This document shows, piece by piece, positions 1-5,989 of a DNA stretch of 8,074 bases (position 1 is its first letter; the number at the start of each line of letters is the position of its first letter). Both the position numbers and the translations under genes were made by a program. The notes beneath the pieces are model-generated. The model searched no databases. It was not told the DNA's origin and worked only from the letters and a program-made list of their open reading frames with translations. The stretch spans positions 1 through 8,074 of the forward strand of contig DATGHS010000216.1 of assembly GCA_035307785.1 (NCBI GenBank), read 5' to 3'. This stretch comes from DATGHS01 sp035307785 (GTDB lineage Bacteria > Planctomycetota > Planctomycetia > Gemmatales > Gemmataceae).

Positions 1-1016
1 TCGCTGGGGTGGTTGATGCGCTTCGTCCAGCTCATTTCGCTGATGTGCACCAGACCTTCGATGCCCGGTTCGAGCTTCACGAAGGCGCCATAGCTCATGA
101 TGTTGACCACTTCGCCGGTGTGCTTGCTGCCGATAGGGTACTTGCCTTCGACGTTCTCCCATGGGCTCGGCGTCTTGTGCTTGAGGCTAAGCGCGATCTT
201 TTCCTTGTCTTTATCGACTTGGAGAATGTAGACTTCGAGTTCCTGGTCGATCTTCACCACGTCGTGCGGGTTGGTGACGCGATGCCAGCCCATGTCGGTG
301 ATGTGCAGCAGGCCGTCGATGCCGCCGAGGTCCACGAACGCACCGAAGTCGGCAATGTTCTTGACCACGCCCTTGCGCGTCTGGCCGACCTCGATCTCGC
401 CCAGCAGCTTCTTCTTCATCATTTCGCGCTGGGTCTCGATGAGCTTGCGCCTGCTGACAACGATATTACGGCGAGCCTCATCAATCTTCAAAATCATGCA
501 CTCGATATTCTTGCCAATGTAATCGCCAATATCCGGCGGGCGGCGAATGTCGACTTGAGAGGCCGGCAGAAACACGTTGACGCCGATATTGACCAGCAGG
601 CCGCCCTTGATCTTGCGAGTGACCGCGCCGCTGACGGTGTCGCCTTCCTTGTGCTTGGCCAGAATCGCTTCCCATTCCTTTTGCCGCTTGGCCTTGCGGT
701 ACGACAGGCTGATTACGCCCATGTCGTCTTCCAGGGCTTCCAGCAGCACCTGGATTTCTTCGCCGGGCTTCGGGGGACTGGCCTGATCGTTGCCCTCTTC
801 TTTCCATTCCTCCAGCTTGATCACGCCTTCGCTCTTGTAGCCAATATCGACCACCACGTCGTCGCCGCGGATTTCGAGCACCCGGCCGGGGACGATCTTG
901 TTCACTTCAAAGTCTTGTTTTTCGGGGGTGTACCAGTTTTCGGGAATGATGGTGTCGATTTCGTTTTCGATATCGACCGGCAGATCAAATTGCTGAAGGA
1001 GGTTCCGATTCACCAT
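1..1016 (-). CDS. rpsA: 30S ribosomal protein S1, 3' end outside window
   Basis: S1 is the large RNA-binding protein of the 30S subunit that brings mRNA to the ribosome, mainly through tandem OB-fold S1 domains. The minus strand reads 338 codons from an ATG at 1016, starting MVNRNLLQQFDLP, and runs off the left edge. S1 domains lie at about residues 38-108, 125-191 and 211-279, and a fourth begins near 296. Domains 3 and 4 show the classic pattern, KNIADFGAFVDLGGIDGLLH and NIMSYGAFVKLEPGIEGLVH. The start is supported by an in-frame TGA eight codons upstream and purine-rich Shine-Dalgarno-like stretches (GAGGGAATAGGAAA) ahead of the ATG. Full-length bacterial S1 proteins carry four to six domains, so at least the rest of domain 4 is missing. 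The long plus-strand open frame over the same bases is a shadow. The identification is secure. Confidence 0.96.
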   Translation of the reverse strand, partial: MVNRNLLQQFDLPVDIENEIDTIIPENWYTPEKQDFEVNKIVPGRVLEIRGDDVVVDIGYKSEGVIKLEEWKEEGNDQASPPKPGEEIQVLLEALEDDMGVISLSYRKAKRQKEWEAILAKHKEGDTVSGAVTRKIKGGLLVNIGVNVFLPASQVDIRRPPDIGDYIGKNIECMILKIDEARRNIVVSRRKLIETQREMMKKKLLGEIEVGQTRKGVVKNIADFGAFVDLGGIDGLLHITDMGWHRVTNPHDVVKIDQELEVYILQVDKDKEKIALSLKHKTPSPWENVEGKYPIGSKHTGEVVNIMSYGAFVKLEPGIEGLVHISEMSWTKRINHPS

Positions 1017-1328
1017 AAATGCGAATTTCCTATTCCCTCATGCGCTTCCGCCACGCACGAGGCCAACCAAAAGGGGTAAGCCGCCGGCCCGGTCCACCAC
1101 CATTGGTGAACAGGCGCGAGCCGCCGGAACACTAGATTGTAGCAACCGAAGGCGAGAGGCACCATAGGGATGCGGGAAAAGTGAAAGGGAAAGCCGGGCT
1201 GGCAAGAGTAGTGCTTTCACAGGCCAAATCGGATCCTGACGGTCCGTAGTTCGCTGTTCCGCCAAACCAGAGGCGAGGTTATAGTGAACGGCGGTGGCGA
1301 CGGCTCTGTACCGTGAGGTAACGCCCGC
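1017..1328. other. Divergent intergenic region between rpsA and the retropepsin-like gene
   Basis: This 312-base gap holds the leader and promoter of rpsA (minus) and the upstream region of the plus-strand gene. CACCATTGGTG (1108-1118) is a small dyad with a one-base centre, and GCCGCCGG occurs on both sides of it (1080-1087 and 1120-1127). I see no RNA gene, convincing small ORF or terminator. A minus-strand open frame enters from the neighbouring gene, but it resembles nothing I know. Confidence 0.5.
1136..1144 (-). promoter_or_regulatory. Candidate extended -10 promoter of rpsA
   Basis: On the minus strand the bases read TGCTACAAT, an extended -10 (TGN followed by TACAAT, one mismatch from TATAAT). 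No good -35 hexamer lies 16-18 bases further upstream, as is common for extended -10 promoters. It would give rpsA a leader of roughly 110 nucleotides that includes the CACCAATGGTG dyad. This is inferred from the sequence alone. Confidence 0.35.
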
Positions 1329-1763
1329 GTGGAAATCGCTGTTCGCGGAAAGATTCTGGTGCCGGCTCGGGTCGAAAACCTCGCCGACGTGCTGAATTGC
1401 AGCCGGGGGCTCTTCGGCCCGGACATGATCAAGCGCGCGGAAATCTCCGAAGCGCTGGTCGCGCCGGGAACCTCTTGCTTCGCGCTGCCGACGACCCTCG
1501 TGAAGCAACTTAAGCTCACGCGCCGAGGCACGCGCAAGGCGCGCACCGGCAATGGCTACACATTTTTTGGAATCTACGAGCCGGTGCGCCTGGCGGTGCT
1601 GGACCGCGAATGCACGGTGGATGTCATCAAAGTTCCGGATGGCTGCCCGGTGCTGATCGGCCGCGTACCGTTGCAATTGCTGGACTTAACGATTGATGAA
1701 GCGAATCAAAAGCTGGTCGGGAACCCGGAGCACGACGGACACCCGATGGTGGATCTGTTCTAA
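1329..1763 (+). CDS. Retropepsin-like (clan AA) aspartic protease family protein, active-site Asp absent
   Basis: This 144-residue protein matches by recognition a bacterial clan AA (retropepsin-like) family common in planctomycetes, with the usual length of one lobe. The family has an N-terminal KI.VPARVENL-like strand, an ALVDTGA-type catalytic loop, and a late PVLIG hydrophobic-Gly motif. Here the loop (residues 42-50) reads ALVAPGTSC, so the Asp-Thr-Gly triad is Ala-Pro-Gly. PVLIG is intact at 107-111, as is the family-like C-terminus with GNPEHDGHPM. The start is a GTG at 1329, with GAGG ten bases upstream. Retropepsins work as dimers, each subunit giving one Asp, so this protein should be catalytically dead or work by another role such as binding. 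It is divergent from rpsA and convergent with the next gene. The family is likely; the function is unknown. Confidence 0.8.
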   Translation: MEIAVRGKILVPARVENLADVLNCSRGLFGPDMIKRAEISEALVAPGTSCFALPTTLVKQLKLTRRGTRKARTGNGYTFFGIYEPVRLAVLDRECTVDVIKVPDGCPVLIGRVPLQLLDLTIDEANQKLVGNPEHDGHPMVDLF

Positions 1764-1812
1764 TTCGTGGTCCCGCCTTCATGGGGTTTGACCTCAAACT
1801 CTTCTGATGAAG

Positions 1813-1852
1813 GCTGTCCGATTACTGGACTTAAGCCAGTGATTGCAACAGC
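1813..1852. terminator. Candidate hairpin between convergent genes
   Basis: Between the convergent stop codons (1763 and 1893) an inner stem ACTGG/CCAGT (1824-1828 with 1836-1840) closes a loop containing CTTAAG. An outer stem GCTGT/ACAGC (1813-1817 with 1848-1852) flanks it. No T-tract follows on either strand, so this is a weak terminator candidate chosen partly for its position. Confidence 0.3.
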
Positions 1853-1892
1853 TATCGTCTTCCTTCTGCTCGGTGGGCTTCGAAGCAATAGA

Positions 1893-3365
1893 TTAATGCA
1901 TCCCGCCGTGCTTCTTCATTGCCAGGTATACGCCGGCAGCGCCATTGATAATGGCGAAGATCAGGCCCAGTCCGTTAAGCGCAACCCCAACCATCGCTTT
2001 ACCTGGCCGGGACGACTTCAAACCCAAAATGCCGAAGACCAGGCCAGTAATGGAAATGGGCACGCCGAGAATGGGCAGGCACCAGAAAAACAACGCACAA
2101 ACGCCGATGAAGATGGAAGCCGAAGCTGCCCCGCTGCTTGGCCCTTGCGGGCCAATGGCTTTCTTCATTAACTCTTCGCTGTTCCAGTAAGGATCGCGCG
2201 GATCGGCTGGGCCGACTTCGGTGACTTCTTCAGTTTGAGCGGCAGGTGTCTGTTTCATCGCCTGACAATGTTCGGCCAGACTAACTGCTGTGACATTGTC
2301 GTCCTGACCGTCAGGAGCATTCGTCACCGCCTGGCAATAGTCGTCCGCGTCCAGCCGTCGAGGTGCCTCTTGCCGTGGCGTTTGGTCTTTTGGCTCTTCC
2401 GCATCAGTCGGATAGACCAGCGGAATCTCTTCGGCATCATCTGCACCTGGCTCTTTTGGCGGCCGTGGCCTGCGCGGCCGCTGCGCCACCTGTGTCGGCT
2501 TCTTCTTCCCCATGAAGAGCATCATGACCAGAAACATGGGAACAGCGACCACGCCGAAGACAAGGTATGGCAGCCACGAGACGATTGACGAATTCGGTTC
2601 GTCGGTAACGACTTCCGCTGGCTTCTCTGCATCAATCGCAGGCGCCACGCGCGCATTTGGCACATTTGCTTCCTTCTTCTTCGGTTTCACCGATTCCTTC
2701 ACGACTGCCGGCTCTTCCTCCTGCATGTATTTGAGATGAATCAAACCGAGCGCAAGTACCGATTTGTCGTCCTGCTTGCCGAACAAGCCAATGATGGGGC
2801 TGTTCGTCGAGTCCAACACCTTATCATCGCGGTCGCGCTTGTAGGCGCCGATCCAGTTGCTCGAATACGAATCGGCTGGGTCGAGGTTGTTGCCGTCCAG
2901 CCGGCTAAACGTCAGCCGCATGCACTGGATGGAGATGGCGCTCTGGAAGCGCACCTTGGCCACCGCGTAGCCCGGCTTGGCTTTGACCTGAACCACGCGC
3001 TTCACCTTATCCTGCCGCCCCCCGATGCTGAAGCGGCCCTGGTCGCGGCCCGTGACTTCACCCTTGGCCGTGAGATAAATCGGCCGCAGCGCGAAAATCA
3101 CATCGTTGGCGCCGACGCCCAGATCAAACCCGATGAGCACGCCGCCTTGCTTCGGCAAGTCGCTGAAATCCTTGTTGCCAGGCGTGAAGCCTTCCAGCGC
3201 CGTGCGGTCGCAGTCGTCGCGCGCAATGGCGGCTTTCGCTTGTTCGAAAACGGTCGGCTTATCGTCGGCAACAGCGCCGGCGGGAAGCAGCAATGCCAAA
3301 GCAAAAGTAAGCCACCCGGGATGCTGCGAAGCAAACGACACGATGCGAGCGCAATGGCGAGGCAT
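1893..3365 (-). CDS. Exported multi-pass membrane protein with DUF4190-like C-terminus
   Basis: This 490-residue protein of unknown function appears to be membrane-anchored. Residues 1-33 form a signal peptide (hydrophobic LTFALALLLPAG, likely cleavage after AVA). Residues 70-215 form a beta-rich extracytoplasmic domain I do not recognise, containing GGVLIGFDLG and a well-ordered RVVQVKAKPGYAVAKVRF stretch. A Lys/Glu/Pro linker leads to a transmembrane helix at 263-285. Residues 287-400 are a charged, Pro-rich, probably disordered segment. The end (415-483) is a DUF4190-like hairpin of membrane segments, with ISITGLVFGILGL and a Gly-rich second half. The ATG at 3365 is chosen over a TTG nine codons upstream because GGAG lies six bases before it and the signal peptide then starts properly. 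It is downstream of metK in the same direction, but a 315-base palindrome-rich gap argues for separate transcription. Confidence 0.75.
   Translation of the reverse strand: MPRHCARIVSFASQHPGWLTFALALLLPAGAVADDKPTVFEQAKAAIARDDCDRTALEGFTPGNKDFSDLPKQGGVLIGFDLGVGANDVIFALRPIYLTAKGEVTGRDQGRFSIGGRQDKVKRVVQVKAKPGYAVAKVRFQSAISIQCMRLTFSRLDGNNLDPADSYSSNWIGAYKRDRDDKVLDSTNSPIIGLFGKQDDKSVLALGLIHLKYMQEEEPAVVKESVKPKKKEANVPNARVAPAIDAEKPAEVVTDEPNSSIVSWLPYLVFGVVAVPMFLVMMLFMGKKKPTQVAQRPRRPRPPKEPGADDAEEIPLVYPTDAEEPKDQTPRQEAPRRLDADDYCQAVTNAPDGQDDNVTAVSLAEHCQAMKQTPAAQTEEVTEVGPADPRDPYWNSEELMKKAIGPQGPSSGAASASIFIGVCALFFWCLPILGVPISITGLVFGILGLKSSRPGKAMVGVALNGLGLIFAIINGAAGVYLAMKKHGGMH
2214..2342 (-). repeat. Imperfect tandem 20-residue protein repeat inside the membrane protein
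   Basis: Residues 342-361 (DYCQAVTNAPDGQDDNVTAV) and 365-384 (EHCQAMKQTPAAQTEEVTEV) align without gaps. They share Cys-Gln-Ala, Pro, Gln, Val-Thr and Val at identical spacing (8 of 20 identities plus several conservative pairs), separated by Ser-Leu-Ala. The repeats lie in the otherwise low-complexity linker between membrane segments. Confidence 0.6.
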
Positions 3366-3490
3366 AGGGAACTCCAGACGCAAAGCGGCCAATGTTGGCG
3401 CACGTTCTCAAATTCTTTAGAGCAGTATTGGGCTGGTTATTGGAACCGTAGCACAAGAATGCTGGAAAAGTGTGGTTATTTCAGCGCAGA

Positions 3491-3567
3491 ACCCGCGAGG
3501 CTCGAAGACTCGCGTTGCGGCTTGGTTCGCCCTCAAGGCGCAACGCGAGTCTTCGAGCGTTGCGGGT
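3491..3567. repeat. Large inverted repeat, 29-base arms with 19-base loop
   Basis: The left arm (3491-3519) and right arm (3539-3567) are complementary at 27 of 29 positions around a 19-base loop. The core shared by both arms is GCTCGAAGACTCGCGTTGCG. The stem would be strong as RNA or as a DNA cruciform. It may end metK transcription, but has no T-tract, and its relation to the neighbouring half-copy at 3656-3678 suggests a dispersed repeat element. Confidence 0.85.
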
Positions 3568-3583
3568 CTACCGGCAGTCTTGT

Positions 3584-3649
3584 GTGCCATGCTCTCCGGC
3601 AGGATGCCGGTGAGCATGCTCATCGGCATCTTGCCGGAGAGCATGGCAC
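3584..3649. repeat. 66-base near-perfect palindrome without loop
   Basis: The arms 3584-3616 and 3617-3649 are complementary at 31 of 33 positions with no unpaired centre (the axis lies in GAGCATGCTC). The ends read GTGCCATGCTCTCCGGC and its complement. Both mismatches become G-U wobbles in a plus-strand transcript. GTGCCATGCTC-type palindromes resemble dispersed intergenic repeats I associate with planctomycete genomes, a recollection not checked by search. Confidence 0.88.
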
Positions 3650-3655
3650 GAAATA

Positions 3656-3678
3656 ACGAGTCCGCGAGCGTTGCGGGT
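3656..3678. repeat. Solitary third copy of the inverted-repeat arm
   Basis: This 23-base stretch matches the right arm of the first inverted repeat (3545-3567) at 20 of 23 positions, including the exact block CGAGCGTTGCGGGT. It lies in the same orientation, 111 bases away. The pair brackets the 66-base palindrome as direct repeats, and this copy ends one base before the metK stop codon. Confidence 0.75.
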
Positions 3679-3679
3679 G

Positions 3680-4933
3680 TTACCGCCCCGCCTCGCGGCG
3701 CAGCGCCTCGGCCTTGTCCTTCTTCTCCCAGCTGAAGGCCGGAAGCTCGCGGCCGAAGTGGCCGTGGCGGGCGGTTTCGCGGTAGATGGGCCGGCGCAGA
3801 TCGAGCGTCTCGATAATGCCGGCCGGCGTCAGTTTGAAATGCTTACGAATGAGATTGACGAAGGTGTCCTCCGTCATGCCTGGCTTGGCCGTGCCGCCGG
3901 TGGTCACCCAGATATTGAGCGGCTCCGGATGGCCGATGGCATAGGAAAGCTGGACTTCGCACTGAGCCGCCAGCCCGGCGGCCACAATGTTCTTGGCAAT
4001 GTAGCGGGCCATGTACGCTGCCGAGCGGTCCACCTTCGTAGGGTCTTTGCCGCTGAAGGCGCCGCCGCCATGCCGGCCCCGGCCGCCATAAGTATCGACG
4101 ATGATCTTTCGCCCGGTCAGCCCGCAATCGCCGTGCGGCCCGCCGGTGAGGAAGCAGCCGGTGGGGTTGATGAAGCACTTCACATCGCCCGGCCCGATCT
4201 TCGGCTCCGGCTTGTTCGGCGAGATCATCTTCAACTCGCCTTTGATCAGGTCCGAATTCTCGGCCTTCAGCGTCGGCAGGAGCAGCTTGTCGATGATGAC
4301 TTGCCGGGCCTTATCGGAAAAACTTTCATCCTTGCCCGACTTTTCGACCACACTGTCATCATGCTGCGTGGAGAGCACCACGGTATCGATGCGATACGGC
4401 TTGCCGTCGGCAGTGTATTCGACGGTGACCTGGCTCTTGGCGTCGGGGCGGGCGAAGGCGAGCACGCCGTCGCGCCGCAACCGGGCATGATTTTCGACCA
4501 GCCGGTGGGCCAGGTGAATGGGCAGCGGCATGAGCGTGCTGGTTTCATTGCAAGCGAAGCCGAACATCATCCCCTGGTCGCCGGCCCCGCCCACGTTCAC
4601 GCCGCGGGCAATGTCTTGCGACTGCTTGTGCAGCCGGTTTTCGATTTTGCACGTGTCGGCCGCGAAGCCGATGGTCGGGTCGACGTAGCCGATTTCGCGA
4701 ATCACGTCGCGGGCCAGCTTATCCACGGCGGAGGTGCTCAGGTCCGCCTGCGTGGTGATCTCGCCGGCCACCATCACAAAGTCGGTGGTGACCAGCGTCT
4801 CGCACGCCACCCGGCTATAGGGGTCCGTTTTCAGGCAGAAATCGAGCACAGCATCGCTGATCTGGTCGGCCACCTTGTCCGGATGGCCCATGGAAACGGA
4901 TTCGCTGGTGAAGAGATATCGGTCGGCACTCAC
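3680..4933 (-). CDS. metK: S-adenosylmethionine synthetase
   Basis: MetK makes S-adenosylmethionine from methionine and ATP in the cytoplasm and works as a tetramer. The 417-residue protein shows the N-terminal ESVSMGHPDKVADQISDAVL, with the ATP-binding His at 17, signature 1 GAGDQGMMFGF (116-126), ARPDAKSQVT, DCGLTGRKIIVDTYGG, and signature 2 GGGAFSGKD (289-297). It ends with HFGRE..FSWEKKDKAE. The start is the GTG at 4933, preceded by AAAGGAA about nine bases upstream; the reading frame continues upstream without family similarity. It is longer than the usual 380-400 residues. The surplus, about 20 residues, sits before FINPTG (around 224-250). Two usually conserved positions differ: SEGHPDK is SMGHPDK and NPTGRF is NPTGCF. 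The gene has its own promoter. Confidence 0.97.
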   Translation of the reverse strand: MSADRYLFTSESVSMGHPDKVADQISDAVLDFCLKTDPYSRVACETLVTTDFVMVAGEITTQADLSTSAVDKLARDVIREIGYVDPTIGFAADTCKIENRLHKQSQDIARGVNVGGAGDQGMMFGFACNETSTLMPLPIHLAHRLVENHARLRRDGVLAFARPDAKSQVTVEYTADGKPYRIDTVVLSTQHDDSVVEKSGKDESFSDKARQVIIDKLLLPTLKAENSDLIKGELKMISPNKPEPKIGPGDVKCFINPTGCFLTGGPHGDCGLTGRKIIVDTYGGRGRHGGGAFSGKDPTKVDRSAAYMARYIAKNIVAAGLAAQCEVQLSYAIGHPEPLNIWVTTGGTAKPGMTEDTFVNLIRKHFKLTPAGIIETLDLRRPIYRETARHGHFGRELPAFSWEKKDKAEALRREAGR

Positions 4934-4984
4934 GATGGAGATTCCTTTGCAAAACGGAAGGTCGGCAGCGCAATAGTTCCGGGG

Positions 4985-5013
4985 ATTATAGCGATTGCGG
5001 CGTGGGGGAGCAA
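4985..5013 (-). promoter_or_regulatory. metK promoter, sigma70-type
   Basis: On the minus strand a perfect TATAAT (4985-4990) lies 17 bases downstream of TTGCTC (5008-5013), giving consensus spacing with a -35 that keeps TTG. Transcription would begin near 4978, about 45 bases before the GTG start. The leader is too short for a SAM riboswitch and I see none. Confidence 0.6.
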
Positions 5014-5037
5014 ATGGGATGGACGAGGACGGTGTGA

Positions 5038-5043
5038 TAGAAT
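5038..5043 (+). promoter_or_regulatory. Candidate -10 of the VapB-like gene
   Basis: TGATAGAAT on the plus strand is an extended -10-like site (TGN plus TAGAAT), about 50 bases before the ATG at 5097. The -35 position (5015-5020, TGGGAT) is poor. It would lie almost back to back with the metK -35 element, so the two divergent promoters would share about 30 bases. Confidence 0.3.
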
Positions 5044-5096
5044 GAAATGCGTTGGAGGGCAGGCCGACTCTTTTGATGACTTCCTGGGAGGTCGTT

Positions 5097-5357
5097 ATGA
5101 TCATAGCGCGAATTAAAAAGGGCCGTGTGCAAGTCCAGGACCCCATTCCGAAAGAATGGGAGGGACAGATGGTCAAAATCATGCCGTTGACGCCTGACGA
5201 TCCATTGCCTGATCCAGAGGAATGGCTGGCGAAGATGAAGGCGCTGGGGCCAATGGAATATGATCCAGGTGAAAAGGAGAAGATTGAGAAAGATCTGGCA
5301 GAGATGGGGCGCATCAGTAAGGAAGCGATGAAGAAGATGGCAGGGCTAGACCATTGA
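5097..5357 (+). CDS. VapB-like putative antitoxin
   Basis: This 86-residue acidic protein is of a type I associate with small planctomycete antitoxins paired with PIN-domain toxins. The N-terminus (MIIARIKKGRVQVQDPIPKE, then VKIMPL at 26-31) looks like the short beta-rich, AbrB-like or DUF104-like part that binds DNA or dimerises. The Pro/Asp-rich hinge (about 32-40) is followed by a charged helical tail (about 57-82, EKIEKDLAEMGRISKEAMKK), where VapB-type proteins usually clasp the toxin. The ATG at 5097 is preferred because GGGAGG lies five bases upstream; the open frame extends further upstream from a TTG at 5052 without Shine-Dalgarno support. Its stop overlaps the start of an apparent vapC remnant, so it seems to be an orphan antitoxin. 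The exact family is uncertain. Confidence 0.7.
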   Translation: MIIARIKKGRVQVQDPIPKEWEGQMVKIMPLTPDDPLPDPEEWLAKMKALGPMEYDPGEKEKIEKDLAEMGRISKEAMKKMAGLDH

Positions 5358-5383
5358 AGCGATATCCACTCGACACGAATGAG
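5354..5383 (+). pseudogene. N-terminal remnant of a VapC/PIN-domain toxin
   Basis: A TTG at 5354 overlaps the antitoxin stop as TTGA and opens a frame reading (M)KRYPLDTNES. This resembles the MKRYLLDTN opening of VapC-type PIN ribonucleases, including the first catalytic Asp (the D of LDTN). After about ten codons the frame loses all PIN-like sequence and runs antisense into the next gene. The expected 120-140 residue toxin is absent. The overlap is the arrangement seen in vapBC operons. The motif is short, so chance similarity remains possible; position and frame support it. Confidence 0.5.
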
Positions 5384-5410
5384 TCTCCAAATAACATTCA
5401 TACTGGCAAA

Positions 5411-5989
5411 TTAAACGAGCGCCGCCTTCACGCCGCCAATCTTGCGCAGGGCATGTATCCAGCCGTCAAGTGACTGCTCAAGTTTTGGGGAGAATGTTGC
5501 ACCTTCGCTATCGCTTAACGGCACCAGAGTGAATATCTCCTTGCCGTAGCGTTCCAGGCCCAATTGTTGGGGGTTACGAAAAGCGACGGACAACTTCCCC
5601 CAGAGCTGGTCGGCTGGGCTAATTCTTCCGAACCCGATCCCGACGAATACTCCAAACGGCGGCGAGCCGTTGATATCCCAATTAAGACCAAATGATACCC
5701 ATATTCCATTCGGAGCAAATTCCGGATAAAACTCGGTTGTCAGTCCGACCCACGCGTACGTTCCTTCCCATTCCTCGTGGTAGCCTTTGAGTTTTGAGAG
5801 TTCGATCTCTAACCCCAGCGCCTTACTTAGTTCGTCGATCCGATCTTTAATGAGATCGTGAAATAACTTTTGGACCTCATGCCGATAAGCTTCCAGTGCC
5901 GCATTGGCCTCAACATAGGATTTCGCGCCTTCGCATAGTAATCTCGAGCTCGCTTCTTGTTCAGCATCTTGTTTGCGAGACGATTGCAT
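5411..5989 (-). CDS. Unrecognised 192-residue protein coupled to the nuclease-like gene
   Basis: I do not recognise this family. Residues 1-60 are predicted helical and charged (EANAALEAYRHEVQKLFHDL is typical). Residues 75-160 look beta-rich and aromatic (TYAWVGLTTEFYPEF, GIWVSFGLNWDING, PPFGVFVGIGFG). Residues 165-190 form a closing amphipathic helix (KLEQSLDGWIHALRKIGGVK). There is no signal peptide or membrane segment, so it is probably cytoplasmic. The ATG at 5989 shares its A with the stop of the upstream gene (TGATG), with GAGGGG about six bases before it inside that gene; a GTG one codon earlier is the alternative start. The coupling implies a matched pair, for example a sensor, inhibitor or specificity partner of the nuclease. 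Its stop lies 54 bases from the VapB-like stop, tail to tail. Confidence 0.8.
   Translation of the reverse strand: MQSSRKQDAEQEASSRLLCEGAKSYVEANAALEAYRHEVQKLFHDLIKDRIDELSKALGLEIELSKLKGYHEEWEGTYAWVGLTTEFYPEFAPNGIWVSFGLNWDINGSPPFGVFVGIGFGRISPADQLWGKLSVAFRNPQQLGLERYGKEIFTLVPLSDSEGATFSPKLEQSLDGWIHALRKIGGVKAALV

Larger units (their letters stand above)
3366..3679. other. Palindrome-rich intergenic region downstream of metK
   Basis: This 314-base gap lies between the metK stop and the start of the next minus-strand gene. The metK-proximal half (3491-3678) is almost entirely repeat structure, described separately. The half nearer the membrane-protein gene (3366-3490) should contain its promoter, but I could not pick a convincing -35/-10 pair. 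No protein-coding gene is supported; open frames here are by-products of the palindromes. Confidence 0.6.

Noticed and set aside
9..1079. 356-codon plus-strand open frame
   Set aside because: It is antisense to rpsA, whose S1 domains are unmistakable on the minus strand; the translation is Asp/His/Ala-rich as expected of a shadow frame.
1038..1676. 212-codon minus-strand open frame opposite the retropepsin-like gene
   Set aside because: The plus strand shows a recognised family with matching length and start; the minus product is Arg/Ala-rich without recognisable motifs.
2736..3656. 306-codon plus-strand open frame
   Set aside because: It is antisense to the signal-peptide-bearing membrane protein and runs on through the intergenic palindromes.
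3491..3678. CRISPR array
   Set aside because: Repeats are few, differ in length and orientation, and are palindromic over their whole length; there are no regularly spaced unique spacers or cas genes.
4934..4984. SAM riboswitch ahead of metK
   Set aside because: Only about 45 bases lie between the predicted transcription start and the GTG codon, and no paired elements of a known SAM riboswitch class are visible.
5052..5096. Upstream TTG start for the VapB-like gene
   Set aside because: No Shine-Dalgarno precedes it, while GGGAGG sits at proper spacing before the ATG at 5097.
3671..5116. 481-codon plus-strand open frame
   Set aside because: It is antisense to metK, which carries all family signatures; the plus-strand product resembles no known protein.
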